A stretch of DNA of 34,952 nt from the NCBI GenBank assembly GCA_002239005.1, contig MPNL01000034.1, forward strand, positions 1-34,952, given 5' to 3'. This DNA comes from Truepera sp. bin119. GTDB taxonomy: Bacteria > Deinococcota > Deinococci > Deinococcales > Trueperaceae. The notes below the pieces were generated by a model. That model saw only the letters and a program-made list of their open reading frames with translations, had not been told where the DNA came from and made no database searches. Positions 15,278 through 23,560 of this stretch are shown in pieces. The translations under genes and the position numbers were made by a program. How positions within the stretch are numbered: position 1 is the stretch's first letter; the number at the start of each line of letters is the position of its first letter.

Positions 15278-17091
15278 CCGCACGAATGCTCTCGCCCGAC
15301 CCGCTCTGGCTGGTACTCAGGATCATCCGCCACCGGCGTGGGCTCTTCCTGCTTAACGTTCTGCTCTGGGCCTTTGTCCACGCCCTCCCCCTCCTCTTCG
15401 GCCTCATCGTCAAGGGCGTGTTCGACGCACTCTCGGGCACCTCGGCGGGCACCTCGGCGGGCACCTCGGCGGGCACCGACGCGTGGACCTTCCTGGCGCT
15501 CGCAGTGGCGGTCGACCTCACCCGTCTGGGGGTCTTGCTGGGTGGCGAATACGCTTGGAGCACCTACTGGCTCGAGATGGTCTTGGTGATGCGCCGGAAC
15601 CTGCTCCGCCACCTCCTTACCGCGCCCGGATCGCGCCGCCTCCCCGACTCGCCAGGGGAGGCTATCAGTCGCTTCCGTGACGATGTCGATGAGGTGGCCA
15701 GCTACGTTGAGGACTGGGTCGACATCTGGGGCCTGCTCATCTTCGCCTTGGTGGCGCTGGCCGTGATGTTCTCAATCGATCCGCTGATGACGGCCTTGGT
15801 CCTCGTTCCGTTGTGGCTCACGCTGCTCCTGACCAGCCTCCTCCGCCCACACATCCGGAGGGTGCGGCGGCGGATGCGCGAGACGACCGGCCGGGTGACC
15901 GACTTCTTGGGAGAGCTATTCGCTAGCGTCCAAGCGGTGAAGGCCGCCGGCCGCGAGTCGAGCGTGCTGAGCCACTTCGAAGGGCTCAACGCTGCAAGGA
16001 GGAGAGCCGCGCTGCGCGACAGCCTCCTCACCGAGCTGTTCAGGTCGGTCACCGACAACATGGTGAGCGTCGCCACCGGGCTGATCCTGCTGGTGTTCGC
16101 CGTCAACTTGGCCGACGGGGCGTTTGGCGTCGGCGACTTTGCCCTGTTCGTAGCCTACCTGCCGCGGCTTACGAACACCATGTCGTTCATCGGCAACATG
16201 ATGGTGAATCACAGGCGTACCGGAGTCTCCTTCGAGCGGCTGCGGACGCTAAGCGTTGACGCCTCCGCCGAGACGATCGTGCGGCCCGGTGACCTAGGCC
16301 TGCGGGGCGCCCCGGCGGCATTCGAGGACATCCTCCCGACTGCGGATCCCCTCCGGGAACTCACCGTGCGCGGGCTGTGCTACCGACAGCCCGACGGCGA
16401 CGCTGGCATCGCGGATATCGACCTGACCCTGAAGCGGGGCAGCTTCACCGTGGTTACCGGGAGGGTGGGTTCCGGCAAGAGCACCCTTCTGCGGGTCATG
16501 CTCGGCCTGCTACCCCGGCACGAGGGTGAGATCCGCTGGAACGGCCGACTCGTCGCCGACCCCGCCTCCTTTCTGATTCCCCCCCGGAGTGCCTATGCCG
16601 CGCAGGTGCCCCGCCTGTTCAGCGACTCCCTGCGTGAGAACGTGGTGATGGGTCGCGTCACCCCGAAGCTCGCGGTCGACCGGGCAGTCGACCTGGCTGT
16701 CTTAAGACCCGATCTCGAGCGCCTCGAACGCGGCCTCGACACCCCGGTGGGGACCCGCGGCGTCAAGCTCTCCGGCGGGCAGGTCCAGCGGGCCTCGGCC
16801 GCCAGAATGTTTATGCGCGGCGCCGATCTGTTGATCTTCGACGACCTCTCCAGCGCCCTCGACGTGGAGACCGAAGCGCGCCTCTGGGAGGGCTTGTTCG
16901 CCGAGGGTGAGGTCACTTGTCTGGTGGTGTCAAACAGGCGTGCCGCCCTCAAGCGGGCCGACCAGATCGTGATCCTTAGAGGTGGCCGCGTGGAGGCCGA
17001 GGGCACCCTCGAAGAGCTACTGTTGCGCTCGGCTGAGATGCGGTACTTATGGAAAGGTGGGGGAGGGGCGTTGGGGTCAGAGTGGTCGTGA
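15274..17091 (+). CDS. ABC exporter half-transporter, subunit 2 (non-catalytic Walker B and switch)
   Basis: A 605-residue partner of the preceding gene with the same layout of a transmembrane domain and ATPase domain. Walker A is GRVGSGKST (about 396-404) and the signature is an intact LSGGQ (499-503). The Walker B region reads IFDDLS with Asp524 where the catalytic Glu should be, and the switch position has Asn554 (VSNRRA) instead of His. Together with the degenerate signature of subunit 1 this makes exactly one consensus and one degenerate ATP site, as in known asymmetric heterodimeric exporters. Near residues 54-68, after the first helix, is a GTSA tandem repeat. The downstream phosphotransferase-like gene overlaps its stop. 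Confidence 0.9.
   Translation: MTARMLSPDPLWLVLRIIRHRRGLFLLNVLLWAFVHALPLLFGLIVKGVFDALSGTSAGTSAGTSAGTDAWTFLALAVAVDLTRLGVLLGGEYAWSTYWLEMVLVMRRNLLRHLLTAPGSRRLPDSPGEAISRFRDDVDEVASYVEDWVDIWGLLIFALVALAVMFSIDPLMTALVLVPLWLTLLLTSLLRPHIRRVRRRMRETTGRVTDFLGELFASVQAVKAAGRESSVLSHFEGLNAARRRAALRDSLLTELFRSVTDNMVSVATGLILLVFAVNLADGAFGVGDFALFVAYLPRLTNTMSFIGNMMVNHRRTGVSFERLRTLSVDASAETIVRPGDLGLRGAPAAFEDILPTADPLRELTVRGLCYRQPDGDAGIADIDLTLKRGSFTVVTGRVGSGKSTLLRVMLGLLPRHEGEIRWNGRLVADPASFLIPPRSAYAAQVPRLFSDSLRENVVMGRVTPKLAVDRAVDLAVLRPDLERLERGLDTPVGTRGVKLSGGQVQRASAARMFMRGADLLIFDDLSSALDVETEARLWEGLFAEGEVTCLVVSNRRAALKRADQIVILRGGRVEAEGTLEELLLRSAEMRYLWKGGGGALGSEWS
15435..15476 (+). repeat. 12-bp in-frame tandem repeat (3.5 copies) in exporter subunit 2
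   Basis: The unit gggcacctcggc is repeated without change at 15435-15446, 15447-15458 and 15459-15470, then half a unit more. It encodes Gly-Thr-Ser-Ala repeats in the loop between the first two membrane helices. Unit length is a multiple of three, so copy-number change by slippage would lengthen or shorten the loop without a frameshift. Confidence 0.9.
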
Positions 17092-18420
17092 CAGACCGGT
17101 CACACTGGGCCAGTCTGGCCCTGCTGCATCCCGAACGGCCCGCCCTGCTCGTGGTCACCGAGGGCGGGGTCGGCACGCTGCCGAAATTTCCCTTCGAGGA
17201 GCCTTTTTTTAGCGATGTCAGAGAGGGCCCAGAACGCATCAGGGAGGCGTTCGGTGTCGACGGCGTCGCACTCCGACCGCTATGGAACCGGGTGGGAGAG
17301 GATGTCCGGCGCATCGACTCCCTCAGCCTCTACGAGTTGACAGAGGTGCCCCAAGGGGAGGATCTGGTCTGGATCGAGGCGTCCGATCTGTCATCGATCG
17401 AACTTCCGCAGGGGATTCCGGCTGGTCGCTGGCGAGACCTCCTTAGGCAGAGCCTCCGTGAGGACGCCGATCCGAGGCTCATCCCGGTGCATCGGCCCCC
17501 ATGGTCGCGCCGCGGGTGGGCGCCTCGGATGCAGGCCTGGGTGGGTGGTACCCTCAAGGTCCTGGATAGACCGCCTCTTGGCCCGCTCGAGCAGGTGAGG
17601 GTATGGGGTGTCAGTACCTTATGGCGCTGCAGGACAGCGGCGGGGCTGGCGTACTTCAAGGCGGTACCGCCGCTTTATTGGCGCCGAGGGCGCTATCACC
17701 TCGACGCTTGAGCGCCTTTTCCCAGGCCGGGTGCCGACGGTGCTCGCCTTCGACGCCGGACGGGGCTGGTTGCTCCTCGACGAGTTCCGTGGCAGGAGCA
17801 TTCCGAAGGGAGACCCAGCCTGGCTCGAGGTGGTGCGGAGTTACGCCGCTATGCAGATCGAGTGCGCCCCGCTCGCTAGCAGGCTCCGGGCTACCGGGTT
17901 CGCCGATCGGCGCCTGGAGGTCTTCCGGGCCCAGATCGCTCGCCTCTTCCGAGAGTCGGGGACGGTGCTCGCTCGGGAGGAACGGGGCCGCCTCACAAAG
18001 CTCGAGGCCAGGATCCTGGCCTCACTCGATGAGCTGTACGGATTCGGCCTTCCCGAGACCCTCGTCCACGGCGACTTGCACTTCGGGAATGTGGTGAAGA
18101 CGGATGACGGGCCACTATTCTTCGACTGGACCGATGCAGCTGTAGCCCACCCCTTCCTGGACCTGTTCACGCTGCTGGACTTCGACCTCGATTCCGACTT
18201 GGCGGGTGCGGTCCGGCCGAGTTACCTGGAGCCTTGGCTGACCTCCTGGGATGCGCACGATCTCGACCGGGCCTTCGACATTGCCATAGATCTGTCCCTG
18301 GTGTACTCGGCGATCAGCTACCAGTTGATTGTGGAGGCGCAGGAGCCTGCCGACCGCTGGCAACTGGGGGGATTTGTCGAATGGGCCCTGAGGGAGTTGC
18401 TAAGGCGAACAGGCCTGTGA
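17088..18420 (+). pseudogene. Aminoglycoside-phosphotransferase-like (APH) family gene with a frameshift near 17674
   Basis: Two reading frames together form one protein of about 440 residues. The first (GTG at 17088, overlapping the exporter stop as GTGA) gives an N-terminal domain ending ...TLWRCRTAAGLAYFKAVPPL. The second, from about 17677, continues IGAEGAITSTLERLFPGRVPTVLAFD and carries the kinase-like motifs LVHGDLHFGNVV and FFDWTDAAVAHPF, with the catalytic HGD and the metal-binding Asp. One extra T in the run at 17674-17676 explains the break. It may be a true mutation, a sequence error, or a +1 slip at CTT-T. The substrate is unknown; family members phosphorylate small molecules, and pairing with an exporter would fit resistance or self-protection, but that is inference. 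Confidence 0.8.
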
Positions 18421-18675
18421 AGATCCGTGCCGAGGGGGGCGTCCCGCCATCAGCGCTTGTGAGGCTTGTGAAGCGGCAGGTGGTGGTGCAGCCGGACCGG
18501 CTGTCGCCCTTAGCTGCTTGCAGCATTTCGCCTCTAGGTTCGGGTTCGGGGTATCAATGTGGGCGATCGTCTCTTCGCAAGGACCTTGGATAGGGAACAG
18601 TGGTTTGTCCGCCTGCCATTTGCACAGCGCTGGCGTGGGCTGAGATCGTCTTGTAGCGCTCTGTACTGGCACACC
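18421..18675 (+). other. Gene-free stretch before the metal-box promoter
   Basis: No credible gene is seen on either strand. A compact palindrome, CAGCCGG-A-CCGGCTG (18489-18503), is the only notable structure. No terminator with a T-run follows the APH-like gene. Confidence 0.5.
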
Positions 18676-18709
18676 TTGAAATGTGACGACCCATAGTTTA
18701 GCATTAGGC
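18676..18709 (+). promoter_or_regulatory. Promoter of the MauG-PhnDCE-type operon, leaderless
   Basis: TTGAAA (18676-18681), a spacer of exactly 17 bp, and TAGCAT (18699-18704) form a near-consensus promoter. The ATG of a 44-codon ORF begins 5 nt after the -10, so the message would start at or just before the start codon. The -10 is covered by the palindromic operator at 18693-18722. Confidence 0.75.
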
Positions 18710-18722
18710 ATGCCTAAACTAT
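18693..18722 (+). promoter_or_regulatory. DtxR/IdeR/MntR-type operator palindrome
   Basis: TTAGGCATGCCTAA (18704-18717) is a perfect 14-bp palindrome with the TTAGG...CCTAA arms known for metal-dependent DtxR-family repressors. It sits inside an outer 9-bp inverted repeat, ATAGTTTAG (18693-18701) with CTAAACTAT (18714-18722). It overlaps the -10 and the start codon, the expected place for repression. A regulator gene is not present in the window, so identity of the binding protein is inferred from the motif. Confidence 0.65.
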
Positions 18723-18844
18723 CTTTTGGGCTGAGCGATTTCATAGGTGGCTATCTCAAGGTCAACTGGATCTTGGACCGATCCGACCACGTCTTGATCG
18801 ACGGACTGACCGCCGACCTCAAGGTCCCGTTCGCGATAGATTAG
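18710..18844 (+). CDS. Leaderless 44-aa microprotein, unrecognised
   Basis: The ATG at 18710 opens a frame of 44 codons, beginning MPKLSFGLSDFIGGYLKVNW and ending ...TADLKVPFAID. I do not recognise it. The start lies 5 nt behind a near-consensus -10 and inside the metal-type palindrome. The stop (18842-18844) is 3 nt before the GTG of the MauG-like gene. That tight spacing suggests translational coupling, since the downstream gene has only a weak AGAAGG sequence of its own. It has mixed hydrophobic and charged residues, no Cys and only one His, and no clear signal peptide. It could be a true small protein or a leader peptide that meters expression. Confidence 0.55.
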   Translation: MPKLSFGLSDFIGGYLKVNWILDRSDHVLIDGLTADLKVPFAID

Positions 18845-18847
18845 AAG

Positions 18848-20800
18848 GTGATCCTGCTCCGCCTTGCCCGTCTGCATCTAGTCAGGTTGCCTGCCCGGCA
18901 GCTATCGGCCGCTGTCTTAGTCTTCACTCTGCTCCTAGCGACGGTCATCGGGGTCTTCGCTCACATCGTTAGGGAAGCTCCCTGGCATCCCGCTGCCGCC
19001 GCCTACCGGCGGGCCCTGTTCTTCCTCGACCTCACACCTGTCGACTGGCAGGCTGTTGCTCGGGAGTACGAGGTGGAGATCGAGGAAGCGGGCTATAGCG
19101 GGAGGAGCGTCCTCAGCCTGCTAGAGGAGGTGGGCAGCCCTCATGTCGAGGGGATTCGTAAGGCGATCGCCGACCGAGACAGCCAGGGCCTCTACGAGGC
19201 CTCGACGCGGGCTATGTCCTATCTCATGCGCTACACCCTGCTGGTGGCGCAGGGCGAGCTCGGTACGCCGGGGAGTGCCTTGAACGATGTCCTCACTGCC
19301 CAGAGCCTCTACCGGGCCTTCGAGCAGGATTACCTGGAGACACTCGCCCCCGAGGAGCACCGGCGACTGGGGCGCGACTGGCTCACACTTGCCAACAGCG
19401 TCGGCAGCGCCGGGCTGGCGGGAGCCGGTGCCGTAGCTGCCGACAGCGAGGCGTTCCTGGCAGCCCGGGCTCGCATAGAGAATTATTTGCTCGAGAACTA
19501 TGAACCCGGCACCTTCAGCCAGCGAGAGCGGTTCGCCCCGGTTCCTGAGACCCTGGTGCTGGCGGGTGGCATTGCTGCCTACCCGGTGGTGCTGCCCCCG
19601 GGGAGTGATCTCAACGATCAGGACCCGCTCCCGCTCCTGCGCCTTAATGTCGAGGCCAAGGGCCACGACGAGGCCGACCTGCCGCTGGTCGTCTACGGCG
19701 ACATGCTGTTTGACTCTCCTAAGATCTTCGGAGATCCCGCCCGGACGCTGGGGATCACCTGTTCGACCTGCCACAATCGCAGCGACATCAATCGCAGAGC
19801 CTTCATACCTGGAGTCAGCCACCAGCCCGGCGCCTTCGACGTGGACGGCTCGTTCTTCAACAACTTCTTCAACGATCGGCGCAGTGACTCGCTCGACATT
19901 CCCAGCCTGCGCGGGTTGCGCTTCACCGGCCCCTACGGGCGCGACGGTCGCTTTGCCAGCCTCCGCGACTTCGTTCGCAACGTCATCGTCAACGAGTTTG
20001 CCGGTCCCGAGCCGACGCCGTTTATGCTCGACGCGCTGGTGGCCTACCTGTTGGAATTCGACTTCCTACCTAACTCGCTCCTAAACCCCGACGGCACGCT
20101 GACCGACTTGGCGTCGGTCGCGGCGCGCCGCGGGGAGCTCATCTTCAACACCCCCTTCGCCGGCCTCAACGGGAACTCGTGCGCGTCGTGCCACCTTCCG
20201 GACGCCGCGTTCAAGGACGGGCAGATTCACGACATCGGTACCGGCCGCGCAGGAAGCTATACCGGGGAACCGGGCACCGAGATCGAGTACGACCGATTCT
20301 TTGAGACCCCCACTCTGCTGAATAGCGCCTTCACCTTCCCCTACATGCACGACGGGTCGCTAGCGACGCTGGACGAGGTCGCGTCCTGGTTTAACGACAC
20401 TCACCAACTAGGGCTTGACGGTGCGCAACTAGCGGATCTAACCGCCTACCTCGAGGCAGTTGGCGGTGCTGACGAACCCTACGAAGTCTTCGACCGGAAG
20501 AACACCCCCTTCAGACTCGCCTGGGCTGAGCTGACCACCTTCGCAACGGCTCTCGACACCATGTTGATCCCCCGCCGGGACAGCTTCCATGCCACCCTCC
20601 TGATCGACACGGTGGCAGCGGACTTCCGTGCCGACGCCAGCGGTCTGGCCGACCTGAGCCAAGCGCCGATGGTGTACGAGGTGGCGGATGCCCTCGGCGA
20701 GGTGAAGGGCGCTATCCTGCGCGACGACTGGGCCGCTGCGGCCCGGCTCTACCGGAGCTATAAGGACCTGGTGGGACGCTACGGACCGCAACTCCGATGA
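18848..20800 (+). CDS. Membrane-anchored di-haem cytochrome c peroxidase / MauG-family protein
   Basis: A 650-residue protein of the bacterial di-haem peroxidase (CCP/MauG) superfamily, exported and anchored by one N-terminal helix (about residues 18-39). A helical region of about 230 residues without recognised domain comes first, then the catalytic part with two haem-binding motifs, C305-x-x-C308-H309 and C445-x-x-C448-H449. FETPTLLNSAFTFPYMHDGSLATLDEV is a family block. A helical tail of about 100 residues follows. Family members reduce peroxide or oxidise a protein partner; MauG and MbnH modify Trp residues of theirs. The GTG at 18848 is 3 nt after the microprotein stop. The PhnD-like gene follows, and the metal-type operator upstream should control both. 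Confidence 0.88.
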   Translation: MILLRLARLHLVRLPARQLSAAVLVFTLLLATVIGVFAHIVREAPWHPAAAAYRRALFFLDLTPVDWQAVAREYEVEIEEAGYSGRSVLSLLEEVGSPHVEGIRKAIADRDSQGLYEASTRAMSYLMRYTLLVAQGELGTPGSALNDVLTAQSLYRAFEQDYLETLAPEEHRRLGRDWLTLANSVGSAGLAGAGAVAADSEAFLAARARIENYLLENYEPGTFSQRERFAPVPETLVLAGGIAAYPVVLPPGSDLNDQDPLPLLRLNVEAKGHDEADLPLVVYGDMLFDSPKIFGDPARTLGITCSTCHNRSDINRRAFIPGVSHQPGAFDVDGSFFNNFFNDRRSDSLDIPSLRGLRFTGPYGRDGRFASLRDFVRNVIVNEFAGPEPTPFMLDALVAYLLEFDFLPNSLLNPDGTLTDLASVAARRGELIFNTPFAGLNGNSCASCHLPDAAFKDGQIHDIGTGRAGSYTGEPGTEIEYDRFFETPTLLNSAFTFPYMHDGSLATLDEVASWFNDTHQLGLDGAQLADLTAYLEAVGGADEPYEVFDRKNTPFRLAWAELTTFATALDTMLIPRRDSFHATLLIDTVAADFRADASGLADLSQAPMVYEVADALGEVKGAILRDDWAAAARLYRSYKDLVGRYGPQLR

Positions 20801-20820
20801 GGTATCGAGAGGACACCATC

Positions 20821-21675
20821 ATGAAGCACCTGCGCACCCTCCTGCTCGCGCTGCTGGGGACCGTCCTGGGGGGGGTCCTGGCACAGCCTACTCTCACACT
20901 CGCCTTCATCCCGCAGGAGAACCCTGAGAAGCTCCTTGGGAGCATCCAGCAGATCACCGGCTACCTTGAGGCGGAACTCGGCATGCCCGTTCGCGGCTTC
21001 GTTTCCCAGGACCACGCTGCCGCCGTCGAGGCGATGCGCAATGGGGAGGCTGACATCTCCTTTATGGGCGGGCTCCCCTACGTCCTGGCCCACGACCAGA
21101 TCGGAGCCCAGGTCATCCTCGGCGAGGTCTATCGCGGTAGTCCCTTCTACCGAGGTCGCATCTTCGTTCGCAAGGATAGTGGTATCACCGGCCTCGAGCA
21201 GCTGCAAGACAGGAGCATCGCCTTCGCAGACCCGCTCTCCGAATCTGGTTATTTGTACCCGCTCGACACCTTCGCGCAAGCCGGCCTTGTCGATCCTGAG
21301 GGTGACCCCACCAGCTTCTTCAGCGACGTTTTCTTTGCTGGGGGGTATCAGCAGGCCATTCAGGCGATGGTCAACGGTTTCGTCGATGCGGCGGGTGTGA
21401 GCCAGTTTGCCGAATTGCTGCTCACCCCCGAACAGCTGGAGCAGGTTACCTGGATTGCGGAGTCCGGCCTGATTCCCTCGCATAGCGTCATCGCCCGCAA
21501 GGATCTCGATCCAGATCTGCTCGAGCGGTTCACACAGGCCATGATGCAGTTGAATGATCCCGAGTATCGGTACCTGCTGCAATATGTCTATAGCCCTGAC
21601 GGCTACGTCCGGGTGGACGACGCAACCTACGATCCCGTCCGGGAGATCGCCCGGAAGTATGGCTATCTCAAATGA
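20821..21675 (+). CDS. PhnD-family periplasmic binding protein of an ABC importer
   Basis: A 284-residue exported binding protein of the phosphate/phosphite/phosphonate (PhnD) family. A cleavable signal peptide MKHLRTLLLALLGTVLGGVLA is followed by TLTLAFIPQENPEKLL, the classic start of the mature domain. GEADISFMGGLPYVLAHDQ, GRIFVRKDSGI, SIAFADPLSESGYLYPLDTF and the GYQQAIQAMVNGFVDAAGV block are typical. An ATG 24 nt earlier overlaps the previous stop, but the one at 20821 has GAGAGG at good distance and gives a clean signal peptide. Many PhnD-like proteins bind ligands other than phosphonate. No phosphonate-degrading genes are near, so the ligand is open. Confidence 0.88.
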   Translation: MKHLRTLLLALLGTVLGGVLAQPTLTLAFIPQENPEKLLGSIQQITGYLEAELGMPVRGFVSQDHAAAVEAMRNGEADISFMGGLPYVLAHDQIGAQVILGEVYRGSPFYRGRIFVRKDSGITGLEQLQDRSIAFADPLSESGYLYPLDTFAQAGLVDPEGDPTSFFSDVFFAGGYQQAIQAMVNGFVDAAGVSQFAELLLTPEQLEQVTWIAESGLIPSHSVIARKDLDPDLLERFTQAMMQLNDPEYRYLLQYVYSPDGYVRVDDATYDPVREIARKYGYLK

Positions 21676-22502
21676 CGCTGACCGGCGTGGCGCAGAGGTC
21701 CCATCCCCGGGTGCCGGTTGATGTAGAGGTCACGGCTGCAGCCCCACGCACCGGGCCTCAGCCGTCTGTAGTGGTGACGCTGAAGGGGCTGACTGCCGGC
21801 TACGTCCGTAGTAGCTTCAGCCTCCAGCTTCCCGCGCTCCGGATCGTCCGGGGGGAACGCGTCGCCCTTGTCGGCCCTAGTGGCTCCGGTAAGACGACCC
21901 TACTCCGGGTCGTCAACGGACGCGTCTCCATCGAGCAAGGAGAGCTGGAACTGTTCGGCTGTCCGGTCACGGCCGCAACCCTTCGCGGTCGATCATTGCG
22001 GCGGCGTATCGGTTTTATCTTTCAGACGTTTCAGCTAGTAGGGCGGGCTACGGTCTTCGAGAATATCCTGTGGGGCCGCCTTAGCTGGCGGTCGACCCTC
22101 CCAAGCCTCTTCTCCTCCTTCAGCCGCGAGGACCGGTTGCAGACCGAAGAGGTGATACGCGAGGTCGGTCTGGAGGCGCAGGCGCTGCAGCGCGTGAGCG
22201 ACCTCTCCGGGGGGCAGCAACAGCGGGTGGGGATCGCCCGGGCACTGGTCCAGGAACCCGACTTGATCCTCGCTGACGAGCCCGTTAGCAATCTCGATCC
22301 CGAGACCGCCAACGAGATCATGCGGCTTCTTGAGCGAGCCTGCAACAGTCGGCACGTCACCCTGATGATGAGCCTTCACCAACCCGACTTGGCCCGCCGT
22401 CACGCCGGCCGCATCATCACGCTGGAAGGGGGTCGGCTCGTCGACGACCAGCCGAACCCCGAGGCGCTCGTCCCCAGGACCGGGGACACCCTTCACAGGT
22501 AG
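21672..22502 (+). CDS. PhnC-type ABC importer ATPase
   Basis: An ATPase of 276 residues with an unusual 35-residue N-terminal extension before the fold. Walker A is GPSGSGKTT, the Q-loop [22 protein letters not shown] matches PhnC, the signature is [15 protein letters not shown], Walker [14 protein letters not shown] and the switch SLHQPDLA. The start overlaps the stop of the PhnD-like gene by 4 nt (ATGA). It supplies energy to the PhnE-type permease that follows. Confidence 0.9.
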   Translation: MTLTGVAQRSHPRVPVDVEVTAAAPRTGPQPSVVVTLKGLTAGYVRSSFSLQLPALRIVRGERVALVGPSGSGKTTLLRVVNGRVSIEQGELELFGCPVTAATLRGRSLRRRIGFIFQTFQLVGRATVFENILWGRLSWRSTLPSLFSSFSREDRLQTEEVIREVGLEAQALQRVSDLSGGQQQRVGIARALVQEPDLILADEPVSNLDPETANEIMRLLERACNSRHVTLMMSLHQPDLARRHAGRIITLEGGRLVDDQPNPEALVPRTGDTLHR

Positions 22503-22535
22503 CCGAGCCTGAGGTGCTCATAGCCACTGAGAATC

Positions 22536-23330
22536 ATGAAATCTAGCCTGGCACAGCGGTTGAAGGCCCACCACAGGCAGCGGCGGGTTCAGACCGCGGT
22601 GTTCCTCGTCCTGTTCGCGGTGCTGTTCCTGCTGGCGTTGCCGGGTGCCGAGTTGGACTTCAGCAAGTTCGCTGACAGCCTGCCGCGGATGGCCGACTTC
22701 CTAGGCCGGATGGCCCCGCCGGACATGAGCGTGATGACGACCGTCCTCACCTCGACCCTTGAGACCTTGCAGATCGCTTTCGTAGGGACGTTCCTCAGCG
22801 TGGTGCTGTCATTCCCATTAGCGCTCATGGCCGCTACCAACTTGGCCCCCGCTTGGCTCTCCCAACCCACCCGCTGGCTGCTGGGGGCGATTCGGGCGGT
22901 ACCCCTGATCCTACTGGCGCTGTTCTTCGTCAGCACCGTTGGCCTGGGCCCCTTCCCCGGGGTACTGGCGATCACGGTGCACTCGGTAGGGATGCTCGGG
23001 AAGTTCTACGCTGAAGCCTTCGAGAACGCCGACCCTGGGGTGCTGGAGGCGCTCGACAGCGCCGGGGCGACATTGCTTCAACGGCTTCGGTTCGGCATCT
23101 TCACACAGGTCGCCCCCGATCTGGTCCGCGATACCCTGTTCCGCCTCGAGCTGAACTTCCGCGAGTCGCTCATCCTGGGGCTGGTAGGGGCTGGCGGGAT
23201 CGGCTTCTACATCCAGTTGTACATTCGGGCCTTCCAATACGAACGAGTCGCCACCCTCACCATCACACTGCTGGTCATCGTCATCATCGTCGAACTGACC
23301 AGTACGCGTTTACGGCAGATGTTGCGGTAA
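22536..23330 (+). CDS. PhnE-type ABC importer permease
   Basis: An inner-membrane permease of 264 residues with about six helices and the PhnE-type coupling loop. ALDSAGATLLQRLRFGIFTQVAPDLVRDTLFRLELNFRESLILGLVGAGGIGFYI is the conserved stretch. FADSLPRMADFLGRMAPPDMSV before the second helix is also family-like. It begins 33 nt after the ATPase stop and completes a minimal D-C-E importer with one permease gene, which presumably acts as a homodimer. The operon seems to end here; no T-run hairpin was found after it. Confidence 0.9.
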   Translation: MKSSLAQRLKAHHRQRRVQTAVFLVLFAVLFLLALPGAELDFSKFADSLPRMADFLGRMAPPDMSVMTTVLTSTLETLQIAFVGTFLSVVLSFPLALMAATNLAPAWLSQPTRWLLGAIRAVPLILLALFFVSTVGLGPFPGVLAITVHSVGMLGKFYAEAFENADPGVLEALDSAGATLLQRLRFGIFTQVAPDLVRDTLFRLELNFRESLILGLVGAGGIGFYIQLYIRAFQYERVATLTITLLVIVIIVELTSTRLRQMLR

Positions 23331-23460
23331 TTTCGAGGGGGAGTCGTTGCTCACCTCGCTAAGACCTCCTGAGTGCAGCAGAGTGGCTGCTATGGTCTCG
23401 AGGTTCCCACCTCTGGAGTAATCGAGTGCAGAGCGGGCTTTCGGGTGTCCCAATTCGTGC

Positions 23461-23466
23461 TAGGAT
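23461..23466 (+). promoter_or_regulatory. Possible -10 element upstream of the PhyH-family gene
   Basis: TAGGAT stands in the 230-nt gap after the permease gene, 95 nt before the ATG at 23561. The hexamer 17 bp upstream is poor, so this is weak evidence. Confidence 0.25.
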
Positions 23467-23560
23467 GCCCGGCCAAGGATCCGGTGCTTCCCCCTGATTC
23501 GGTCCGGGCGTGACCTGATACCGAAGCATGTGTTGAGAGATGTGGGAAGGTGGGATAGTG

